Origin: Bradysia coprophila
Taxonomy: Eukaryota > Arthropoda > Insecta > Diptera > Sciaridae
DNA: 64,000 bases
Assembly (NCBI RefSeq): GCF_014529535.1
Contig: NW_023503727.1
Location: 1,054,001 to 1,118,000 of the forward strand
Direction of reading: 5' to 3'
Positions 47,275 to 57,606 of this stretch are shown piece by piece (position 1 is the first letter of the stretch; each line of letters starts with the position of its first letter). A program made the position numbers and the translations under genes. The notes under the pieces were generated by a model. It had not been told where the DNA came from. It saw only the letters and a list, made by a program, of their open reading frames with translations, and ran no database searches.

Positions 47275-48540
47275 TTTTAGCCCCGTACGAAGTACTGGGG
47301 GCTTATAAGATTAATATTCCGTTTGTAACACGTCGAATTGGAAGCAGACAGTAAGGGCAAAGCATTTGGTTATGTTCATAGACTACGAATCCGCAATAAA
47401 AAAAAAGTCCGTCCGTCCGTCCGTCTGTGACCCCTCTAGCTTGAGTAAATCACAACCTTTTTTCAAAATTCTTTTTTTCCCTGATTGGTATCAACAAAAG
47501 TAAGGTCAAGTTCGAAAATGGGCATGGTAGGGTCGGCCCTTCCAGAGCTAGGGCCCTATAGGTGTTTTTCAGTCTTTCGACGATATCTACCGAAATACGC
47601 ACGCAATGGTTGCTTGTGATATATCAAATGAAAGGTATTGACGAGTAGAACAAAATTGCTGAACATTATTTTTGGATAAGATGCAACGTGGGCTTGTTGG
47701 GAGGGCTCAAAGGTCGGTACTCGGCCCTAAGTGTTTTTTGCACATAAATCGAGTAAATCTCATCCGATTTTGCTAGATTTAGTTTTTTATGGAAGGTAAT
47801 TGAATACCGAAAAGAACGTGGCGAAAAAAGTTTCAAATTTGGGCCCTTGGACTAAGGCCGCTACTCGGCCCTAAGTGTTTTTTGTACATAAATCGAGTAA
47901 ATCTCATCCGATTTTGCTAGTTTTTGTTTCGGTTGAGAGATAATTGAATACCGAAAAGAACGTGGCGAAAAAAGTTTCAAATTTGGGCCCCTGGACTAAG
48001 GCCGCTACTCGGCCCTAAGTGTTTTTTGTACATAAATCGAGTAAATCTCATCCGATTTTGCTAGATTTAGTTTTTTATGGAAGGTAATTGAATGCCGAAT
48101 AGAATGATGGCGAAAAAAGTTTCAAATTTGGGCCCTTGGACTAAGGCCGCTACTCGGCCCTAAGTGTTTTTTGCACATAAATCGAGTAAATATCATCCGA
48201 TTTTGCTAGTTTTTGTTTCATTTGAGAGATAATTGAATACCCAATGGAAAGTTGGCAAAACATTTTGGGTTTCTAAAATAATGTCGTAAATTGTTGGTTT
48301 TATTTGAGAGGTACTTCGTACGGGCTTTCGTAATTGCGCTCTGCGCAATTTTAAAAATAAACACTTTCAGTAAATTTGTCTTGCATTTTGGTAACAGACG
48401 CATTAGAGGGTTGTAGACGTATTAGGGTTCCGGGCGTATTACGGCTACGGACGTATTATGGTTACGGACGAAATAGGATTACGGGTCGTACGGGGCTAAG
48501 TCGCAGCAAACGCTCCGACTGTTCTGATGCCTTGTTTTTA
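47275..48540 (+). mobile_element. hairpin-ended dispersed repeat, copy D (full-length type)
   Basis: Starts TTTTTAGCCCCGTACGAAGTAC, contains TCCGTCCGTCCGTCCG and four ~130-bp internal units, and ends GTCGTACGGGGCTA followed by hairpin GTCGCAGCAAACGCTCCGAC and TGTTCTGATG. AGCCCCGTAC and GTACGGGGCT occur near both ends. No coding frame; classification (TIR or Helitron-like) is open. Confidence 0.75.
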
Positions 48541-48649
48541 AAATTAGAATATAAGTTCTAGCTAGAGTCCACCATTTTGTTGGGTGCTACGCGGACACAC
48601 GTGGACACAAACGAAGACTACTACATCCAACGTGATTTTAAGTGTATCT

Positions 48650-48798
48650 ATTCACGCCGTAAGTGTGCCTAAAATTAAATTTTAAGTGAACGATTCGATG
48701 AAAAAGTGAACCAAAAAATACATTTAAACGCTTTCCTGTACGTTAAAAAGACCTCCGCAATCTTCATTTTGAATTTCGACCGCACTTACGGCCTGAAT
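48650..48798. mobile_element. ATTCACGCCGTAAGTG MITE, uninterrupted copy
   Basis: Begins ATTCACGCCGTAAGTGTGCC and ends GCACTTACGGCCTGAATT. About 149 bp, colinear with the outer part of the composite at 9246-9744. Confidence 0.75.
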
Positions 48799-49397
48799 TT
48801 GGGTGTAAGAGCCGCAGATGCAGCCCGATTCAATATTTCAAAGTTTTTCTACAATGTGGCTGATTTTATCCATGTGTAGCACGATACGGTTAAACGGAAC
48901 GCAACATTACCTCAAATCTCTTATGAAATGATAGCATCGGATCCGGCCGCGATCAAGTGTGCATGCTTTGTTGTTGAAATGGCTTTAGAGTGATTCCTTT
49001 ATGAATGTTGTTGTGGTTTCGTCTCATTTCAGTTTTCAAGCGCGAAAATCGTCGTTTGTGACTCGCAATGAAAAGTTGAATTTTTCGGTACACGTCGCGT
49101 CGTAAGCTTGTCCTAACGAGGCGGAGCCGAATTGAATTTTTATCACTCGTAACAAAATGTACGGCAGATGAGCCATTTTCTGGTTTTTATTATTTTTTTC
49201 AAATTTTTATTTCGTTAAATGAAGGGTGTTTTGTGTTACGCTAATTAAATATATTTAATGTGTGCTAATGCATTTCGAAATAGAGGGAAAAAGTAGGGAA
49301 ATGTACAATGATTAACCAATGGATTTTTTACCTACTTAGGAACAGTACAATGACAAACAAAACATAATATTTACATAGGACGACTGACGAAAGACTA
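48799..49397. other. 3' flank of DEAF1
   Basis: AT-rich, no gene recognised. It was searched by eye on the minus strand for a MYND-type cysteine cluster belonging to DEAF1; none was seen. Confidence 0.35.
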
Positions 49398-51633
49398 TTA
49401 TGTGCAATTGAGATGTTGAATTCGATCAATTTGATGAGCATGTAATTCTTTGGCTTCATTTATACATCTTCGAAATTCGTTGGTCGCTTTGGTCATTTGT
49501 GCGCAGAGCGTCTTTAGTCGGTCTAGTTGAACAACAGACACCACTGAAAAATCGTCTGTGCACAACACAAATGTTTGGTTAATCATTTTTAAACAAACGA
49601 ATTGCAAAAGAAAAAATTTGTTTACTTTGTGTGGACGAATTGAGGTAATCATTTGATGCGTCAATTCCATCAGTGATTGCTGGCCAGTTCGTTTCTTCCT
49701 TGGTAACAATTGACTGGTCGTTTTCACTATCGTCGTAGCTCTGCTTCTTTATTTTGGTTTGCAATGAGTCGTGACGATTAACTATGTTCTTTCGCCGTCG
49801 TTTGTAAGGGGTGAATAATCGAACTGGACCGGATGCAGCTGAAAATCGTAATTATTCGATTCAATAATCAGTTTAATGTCGATTATTTGATCGTTCATTT
49901 AGGCTTGACATGCGTTCTTTGTTCTCCCAATTTCGATGAAAGAAATTGACTGCTCGAGTACATCGAAAAGAAACGTGATCGATTGGAAATAACTTTGGTG
50001 TCGTTAGATCCAGCGTTAGATATGACCGATGTCATGTATTCTTCTAACTTTTACTTGACCGTGAAAGCAAGTTGATTTTGGTATTGGCTTTGGTAGATTT
50101 ATACGTCTAACTCATTACAAGATATGAATGAATTAATGGATCTTCAGTCCGGAAAATGAACGACTAAAGATGCATCAACAAAGATGCGAAACGTCTCAAA
50201 AACCTGTTTTCATTTCTTGCAATGAGTTGGACATTTAGAGTAATTATACCTAGAGAGGAAATTACGAATAGAGTTACGTAAAATTTGTGGTCCCGACATG
50301 AAATATGTAATATTTCATCGTGTGAGTTGAGTTTTTCCCTACTAAATTGGTGGGCAAATTAGCGCAAATTAGATCTAACAAAAGCAACCGCTTTTCTCGA
50401 TATAATTTCATTCTGTAAAAATTGAATGAGCAATAAAGAACTGCTAATTTATTGTCTTGGATCTTTTCCTTGATTCATCAAACCTGAACTCCGTTAACAG
50501 GTTATGGGCCATATAACTGGAGTTTAACGATAAAAGAAACTGAATTCCGTAAACGGTGAAACTCACATTAACGAAATGATGGAAATGTTTTATCGTCTTA
50601 CTAGCCTAGGTGAAGATTTCGAGGAACATATTGTTGTTGCAGTTATATTGTGTAGACTGTCAGAAAGTTACGACAATTTAATCACAGAATTTTAAAGTCG
50701 AAGATTCAACCAGATTCATCGTTAAAAAGAGCCCTAGTGGCCTCAGGTGTGTTGTTATGCACTATCTTTTGAAAGGTCGACAAAATTGACCAGTCTGTAA
50801 ATGGAAAGGAGAAATTGTCACCCCACTGAGAATCAGCTAATGCGAATCTTCATGGGGACTGAATTTTCAGATGTCTAAACGATGAGTCTGAGTGAGAACC
50901 CGAATTTGCATTATTTCCGTCTCACCGTATTAAAACATGAGTTTGAGTGTAGGGTTCTGTTGTTGCAATACAAAAACATCAAACCGAAAAACTAACAAAA
51001 ATTTTCAGCCAACAAAAACCAAAAATAATATTTACTCACTCGAATCATCATCACAGCATGCGGCACAGATGCAACTAGTTGCGTGTGACGTTAAAATTCC
51101 TTCGTCAATTAGCGCTTGTAAGCTCCGGCCACCGCACCGCATCGATCGCTTCCAATCTTTGCTCGAACCACGACCGCACAAATTTTCAAATTGACTAGGC
51201 GTAAACCATTGATCTTTAAACTTTATGCAACGACAGCGACCGCCTGAACCCAATCGAGATTTGTACAATTCAGCTGTGGTAGTCTTGGAGCGAACTGGTA
51301 ACACTTCCGAATTCATCGTATCATTCCAATTGGTTGTGCACAGGGCTGTTGATTCTGTCATTGTTGTCGATTCTTGAGTATTTGTGCTTCGGTCGCTTGT
51401 TGCTGGATGACAGTGTGAGTGGCTTTAATATCACCATCGCCAACGACAGCATTGCCCGAAATGAAACCGTTACTGTCCACGCACAACATTTGCTTCAAAT
51501 GAGGCAATTGATCCGGTGTTATGACATTAAATGTCGTTCCAATCAACGAACCGATGGGTAGTGATACTGGTACAGACACAACTGTGTTGCCAGTTTCAGA
51601 TGTGGCCACCAGTCGAGTCGTTCGAGGTGCAAC
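49398..51633 (-). CDS. Deaf1: DEAF1-like SAND-domain transcription factor
   Basis: Exons in transcript order: 51633 to about 51358, then the SAND exon to 51040, 49838-49626 and 49555-49398. The first carries the conserved VPVSLPIGSLIGTTFNVIT segment. The next has the DNA-binding SAND domain (SRLGSGGR, SKDWKRSMRCGGRSLQ, CICAACCDDDS, with the KDWK DNA-contact motif). The third begins SGPVRLFTPYKRRRKN, a nuclear-localisation-like stretch. The last is a coiled segment (LDRLKTLCAQM) ending HLNCT. DEAF1 binds TTCG-containing sites and regulates immunity and homeotic genes in flies. Two oddities: the first two segments are open in different frames that overlap by four bases at 51358-51361, so a tiny intron or an indel separates them; and the C-terminal MYND zinc finger is missing, since the frame stops where it should begin. 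Open segments at about 51881-52027 and 52094-52190 (minus) may be further N-terminal exons but do not join in frame as read. Confidence 0.85.
49839..51039. other. DEAF1 intron, about 1.2 kb
   Basis: Donor GTGAGT at 51039-51034 and acceptor TTTTCAG ending at 49839, both minus strand. The interior (for example GAAGATTTCGAGGAACATATTG near 50610) has plus-strand stretches resembling decayed Copia-type gag (sequence like LGEDFEEHI and LPESYDNLI), so an old broken Copia-like fossil may lie at roughly 49900-50930. This is tentative. Confidence 0.4.
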
Positions 51634-52309
51634 CTTTAATTACAAATACACGAAGAGTTAATAAAGCGTTCGTGGATGGAAATACTTCTGAGAATAAATC
51701 CACATCAAAAATCTTATCTTCTTTCCATCTTTAGGCTCCAAGTGGACAATTTTCCTAATCTAAATAAGTGTCGCGTAGCGTACACACCGTACATACTCTA
51801 AAAGTATGAAGTTTTCAGGTGTGACCACCTGCTCATGGAACTTTATATCATTCAGTTCACTTCTCATTCAATTCACTCACCTTTGATATGTTCGAACCTC
51901 TGCCGACAACTGATGCTAATCCCTTTGATTAATGCACCGGTAACAACAATTGGAAGCATTGGAACAGCTGCTACGGACGCTATAATAATACGGGTGGTTG
52001 CAAGACCTCCAACTGTTGAGACAGTATCTGAAAAGGGCATCATCACAATAAAATTTATGGAAACTCGCTCAAGAAGACAACAAGTTTTGCCGTACCTCCA
52101 GTGGCAGCCGTTTTGACACAGCTGGATGGAAACACTTCCAACTGAACGCGATTGAAATTATCCGAATCTATGTCACCATTCCTATTGTAAACACAGCAGT
52201 ATGGTCGTTGTTCGTTTTAACCCATTAACTTGAATTTCTACTGGGAATAGAATGTTTATATTTTTTTGTGGTAATGTTTCATGTTGAAGCCCATCATTTA
52301 ATATACCAG

Positions 52310-53640
52310 TTCTAGTTCTAGGATCAGACCACTTATCGCGATTCCCAGCTCAAGAACTCAAGCATTTTGAGGACCCTTTGAATTATTTCTTCTTGTGTGG
52401 CTCACAAATGGGATTATTGAAGAAACCGTAGGTTGGTTCCTAGGATCAGACCACTCCTCGCGATTCCCAGCTCAAGAACTCAAGCATTTTGAGGACCCTT
52501 TGAATTATTTCTTCTTGTGTGGCTCGCAAATGGGATTATTGAAGAAACCGTAGGTTGGTTCCTAGGATCAGACCACTCCTCTCGATTCCCAACTCTAGAA
52601 CTCAAGCATTTTGAGGACCATTTGAATTATTTCTTCTTGTGTGGCTCACAAATGGGATTATTGAAGAAACCGTAGGTCGGTTCCTAGGATCAGACCACTC
52701 CTCGCGATTCCCAGCTCAAGAACTCAAGCATTTTGAGGACCCTTTGAATTATTTCTTCTTGTGTGGCTCACAAATGGGATTATTGAAGAAACCGTAGGTT
52801 GGTTCCTAGGATCAGACCACTCCTCGCGATTCCCAACTCTAGAACTCAAGCATTTTGAGGACCATTTGAATTATTTCTTCTTGTGTGGCTCACAAATGGG
52901 ATTATTGAAGAAACCGTAGGTTGGTTCCTAGGATCAGACCACTCCTCGCGATTCCCAGCTCAAGAACTCAAGCATTTTGAGGACCCTTTGAATTATTTCT
53001 TCTTGTGTGGCTCACAAATGGGATTATTGAAGAAACCGTAGGTTGGTTCCTAGGATCAGACCACTCCTCGCGATTCCCAACTCTAGAACTCAAGCATTTT
53101 GAGGACCATTTGAATTATTTCTTCTTGTGTGGCTCACAAATGGGATTATTTAAGAAACCGTAGGTTGGTTCCTAGGATCAGACCACTCCTCGCGATTCCC
53201 AGCTCAAGAACTCAAGCATTTTGAGGACCTTTTGAATTATTTTTTCTTGTGGAGACTTCTAATGGGACTATGGAAGCAACTGTAAGCTGGTTCCTAGGAT
53301 CAGACAACTCCTCACGATTCCCAGCTCAAGAACTTAGGTGTTTTGAGGACTTTTGCAATTATTTCTTCTCATATGGCTCTTCAATGTGATTGTGAAAGCA
53401 ACTATCGGTTGGTTCCTAGCATTAGACTACTTCCTTTAATTCCCAGCTGAAGAATCCTGACCTTTCAAGGATTGTAGCAATTCTTTTTGTTTGTAAAACG
53501 TTCTAATGGTATTATAAGAGCAACCGTAGGTTGATTCCTAATATTAGAGCACTTCTCCCGATTCCCAGCTCAAGAACTCAGACATTTCAATGTTTCTTCG
53601 TAGGTTTGTTCATATCACTTTTCCCGATTCCCAGCTCAAG
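52310..53640. repeat. 122-bp satellite, about 11 units
   Basis: Units begin GGTTCCTAGGATCAGACCAC and recur every 122 bp (for example 52441, 52563, 52685). Two variants alternate: one with CCAGCTCAAGAAC and GACCCTTTG, the other with CCAACTCTAGAAC and GACCATTTG. The order through the middle is A A B A B A B A, a nascent 244-bp higher-order repeat. Units after about 53250 are diverged and the array fades out by 53640. Confidence 0.95.
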
Positions 53641-53739
53641 GAAGTTCTACCGAATATTAATGCCAGAATTCATTTTTTTATTTATAATAAAAAATTATTT
53701 TACATAATCGGATCATGCATTACCGCACAAAGAATATTT

Positions 53740-53935
53740 CACGGACAATTTTTCATTTTACGTGATAATGGTAAAAACAATCATTATTTTTGTTTAGGCA
53801 CAAGTGGACATTACACTTAGCACAGTATATGTGAGACTTATAATCACACGCTTCAAATTTACAACGTAACCGGGTCTCTGAGTACTTTGGAAGGTGATTT
53901 AGTCCGTCGTATCGGGTGCTGTCGTCGGTTCGACT
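53740..53935 (-). pseudogene. piggyBac transposase remnant (C-terminal cysteine domain)
   Basis: The minus-strand translation contains RYDGLNHLPKYSE, LRCKFEACDYKSH, YCAKCNVHLCLN and NNDCFYHYH, closely resembling the C-terminus of the intact transposase at 55105-57014 but not identical. Only the cysteine-rich tail is recognisable; the catalytic core is absent. It is an older, truncated paralogue lying just beyond the intact copy. Confidence 0.8.
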
Positions 53936-55104
53936 TTCACGTTTCTGGCTATTTGAAAAAAAAACGAAATAAATTCTTGATCGAAAATGACAACGGTTGC
54001 AATAAACACCTGGGTGTCGACATCACAGCTGATAAAAAAATTTTCGATTAGAAAAAACAAACACTTATTTTGAACGAGAATTTTTTTAAGAACAAATAGT
54101 TGTAATACAACGGTCTGAGAACGAATCCCGCACTCAGCTTTTGCAGAGAGGTGCAACAATCACGAGACATGTTTTACTGCTTGCCCTATGCGAAAATTGA
54201 TCATTACGTAGCCATTTGCCCTTTGCGGAAATGATAGATTACAAGTGGAATTTTTTCAGATTCATTTTTCGGGAATTTTCATGTGAAATTCAATTTTCGC
54301 ATGTTGTTGGCAGTAAAACGGTACGTAATTTATAAATTCGGAAATAATTTTGTGATACTCGAAAACTCTCTCGCGTATGTTTGAGCAACTTGCTTCGGTA
54401 ACGCTCACAAAATTGCCTTCCTGGTGGGAACTTTCATTACCAGACTCCATCTCACTCAGGCTGAACTGGCCATGCTAAGCAACAAGGCATCGTTCAGTGG
54501 CCTTTTCAATATTTGTTGCATACATTGCATGGTGGGCCCTGATCTCACTCGCTACATTTATAGAAAAGATCATTACAGAAACTTGTTGCTAAAAGCAACT
54601 TGCGAGTTTGCTTTAGTGACAAAATTTTTACCTCATACGCAATGAGTTATTTTCGCAGCATCCCATGTACGCTACTAATACAATATGAGAACAAAAAATC
54701 GAATGTTGTTCTGTTATTCATCTAAACATTTCTACCTATTGTGATAGTCCGAGAGCAGATTGTTTGACAACATTTTTTTTTTACGAACGAACGAAAGCAA
54801 GGCAACGATAATAAAAGATATCTAAAATTTGAACAGTGAGCAAGGGGCGAACAATTCAATGTTGTTCTCTGATGAATAAATAAATAAATCTGAAAGTTTG
54901 GCCCAATGATCATAAGAGATGTGACGCAAGTTCCACCGATTGAGAAAAATATTTTTTTTTATTTAGACAAGAGGAACTTTATTACATAAAATTCATATCA
55001 TACTTGTTCCACTCACCACAGAAGTTCAAGTTTTAAAAATATTATTAAAAATGAGAAGAAAAACAAAAATTTAAATTGAAGCCAGTAAGAAATGAACATA
55101 ATTC

Positions 55105-57014
55105 TCAAGGTTTCCGATGATACTCATAGAAGCAATCGTTGCTTTTGTTCACGCAAAGATGAACATTACACTTTGTACAGTAGATCTGAGATTTCGAGTT
55201 ACATGATTCGAGCTTACATCGCAGGCGATTCTCAGAATACTTTGGCAGATGATAGCTTCCATCGTATCGAATGTCTTTATCGGTACGGCATTCTCGTGAT
55301 TTGTCGTTTCGTTGGTGCTTCGTTCGAACATCTTCGAGTGTGATTCGAGCATTTCGTTTGCCGGTTTGTTCGAAGTATATAAGTTGTTTCGCCAATTTCA
55401 TTCTGAATGCCAAGAGGTCCATAATTTGTCGTTGTGGTACTTCAGCCCGTTTGCAGTGAATTTTATATTCAATCCAGGACTGCACGATAGAAAAATCGAT
55501 AAAATGGGAGACCATTCTCAAAGTCCATTTTTTCGATCGAATGAAAATACGATAGTAGCTGATCATTTGGTTCATTAGATCCACTCCGCCCATATTCATG
55601 TTGTACTTTTGAACGATCTCCGGACGATCAATACTTATCTTTTGATTGGAATTCTTATCGAATCGATAAGCTTTGTCAGGTGTTCCAACCCCAACGTAAT
55701 TCGACGCCAAAGCCACACATTTGTTATCGTACCATTTTACACAAACGACAGATCGATCCGAGCAGACGACCTCTTCAGAGCATCCTCGTCCTATCTTCTT
55801 CATTTCAGAATCCGTAGAAAATGGCGGCTTCGAAAAACGGTCTAATCGAATTGTACCGGTAGCGTAAATTTTTTTTTGAGCCAGGATTTGGAAAAGTGGG
55901 AAGGTGGAAAAATAATTGTCAAAGAACAGTTTGTGGCCAACTCCTTCAATTCTGTTCGCCAAATGCAGCACCATGGTAGCACCTGACCCAAATGTTGATA
56001 GCATTTTCTGATCAAATTCCGTGGTTGAGCCTTGGTAACAAATAAAGTCGTAGGCCAGGCCACTTTTACCACACAAAACCAAATTTTTGATGCCCCATCG
56101 GATCTTTGGTTTATTTTTCACAAACTGCTTCACTCCTTTCGTAGCTCTGCCTCTCATTGGTATCATTTGTTCGTCGATTGATAAATATTCTTCGAGTGGC
56201 AGTTGGAGACATCGTCGTCGCACCGAATCCATCAATGGGCGAACTCTGATAAATTTGTCGGACGAGTTATTCGGAATGGTCGTGACATCGATCAGATGGA
56301 AGTTAGTTCGCAACAAATAGAAGCGATAGATTGGAATGCTGTCTGTAAACATTTTCAAATCCAATTCCTTGCTGTAATACAGTTCGATCCGCGGCAACTT
56401 CAAATTGCCCATCATAATTTGAAGTCCGATAAAAATTTTCATTTCCGCCTTATCCGTGGGTCTCCATTTTTTAGCGTCTTGCTGCTCTGCGTATAAGTTC
56501 GTGTATGTCACCATATCGTCAAAGATTGACTCTGGAATATATTTCGAAAAATATTCAAGAGGTGACCAATACTCTTCGTCTGCATCGTCGTCATCCGTCT
56601 GTTGATATTCGAAATTGTGTTTGTTGACGATTCCTTTACCCCATTTTACTTTGTCCTTGGGAGTCCACTTCCATTGATCGATACCAGTTTTCGTAACAGC
56701 AGCATTCACGTTTGTCAATAGATCCAAACTTGACCATCCTTCAAAATCATCTTCATCGCTATCGTCCTCAACAAATTGCTCCTCGTCCAGTGTCAATACT
56801 TGGCTGCCGATTCTAATACGTCGGCTCTGTTGCTCGAACGTGCATTCTGCCTCATCGTCATCGCTATCTTCCAATTCTGATTCTACCAATAGATTACAAA
56901 AATCTTCTGGAGCAACTTTTTCGGTCCTGGTACGCAACAGAAAAAATTCGTTGATTCGTTGTATTGTTTCGAATCAATAACTTTTGTCACTAACCTTTTG
57001 CTACGAGGAGCCAT
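55105..57014 (-). CDS. piggyBac-family transposase, looks intact
   Basis: A long frame occupies 56926-55105. No ATG fits at its start, but a 20-base exon 57014-56995 (ATGGCTCCTCGTAGCAAAAG) joins across a 68-base intron (GTTAGT ... TACCAG) to restore MAPRSKRTEKV, giving about 613 residues. The acidic N-terminus (EDSDDDEAE, DDSDEDDFEG) is typical of the family. Catalytic aspartates are visible in SIDEQMIP, LFFDNYFST and NMGGVDLMNQM. The C-terminus is a cysteine-rich domain (RCKLESC, YCTKCNVHLC, DCFYEYH) that binds transposon ends. The enzyme cuts and pastes at TTAA sites. A probable element end lies at 57603-57606 (TTAA followed on the minus strand by CTCATTGCGCAGAAATGGG). The opposite end was not found, so the element may be immobile as a unit although the protein reads whole. 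It could also be a domesticated gene. Confidence 0.85.
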
Positions 57015-57602
57015 CACGGCGAATTTGTAAATTTTACGAAAAAAGATAAATTTAGAAATTTATATACACAAGCTTTACAGGCTAAATTTTTTTATTGGTG
57101 ATTTCCAAACGCTTTGCCAACACGAAATAAGGAATGGTCGTGACATATCATTACATTTAAAAATCAAAGCTACTGAGATTCATGCTACTATAACTTGCTG
57201 AGCCACATTAGTTCTGTTATTCATAATAAAATGCTAGTATTTGTGTTGTATTGCAGCACGGCAAGTACAGATGCAAAAAATAATCAATATTTGAAGAAGC
57301 TGTTCAAGAGCATAGGCCTATTGATCTCAATATCGCCCCAGATCGATAGATCTTACACAAAAACTATATTATGACTTCGCGTACCTTCAGAATAACAAAG
57401 TTGATGAATCTGATTTTTTTTTTACATTTGCTCGCAAAAACGTATATTGTACCATTTCAGAACACCCATCGGGTATATTTCCAATAGTATTATCAAATCT
57501 CTAAGCCATGTATTGAGTAGAGGCTCAATATCCGAGATATTTGGGACACATTAATATTATTTTAGAAAATGGGTCAAATTTGGCCCATTTCTGCGCAATG
57601 AG

Positions 57603-57606
57603 TTAA
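57603..57606. other. probable piggyBac target site TTAA
   Basis: On the minus strand TTAA is followed by CTCATTGCGCAGAAATGGG, a piggyBac-like terminal sequence upstream of the transposase. A diverged match (ACGCAATGAGTTAT) lies near 54640-54653, probably from the older remnant. Confidence 0.5.

Noticed and set aside
51835-52116. 93-codon plus-strand frame upstream of DEAF1
   Set aside because: The minus strand of the same interval has better exon-like features with donors GTGAGT and GTACGG next to DEAF1.
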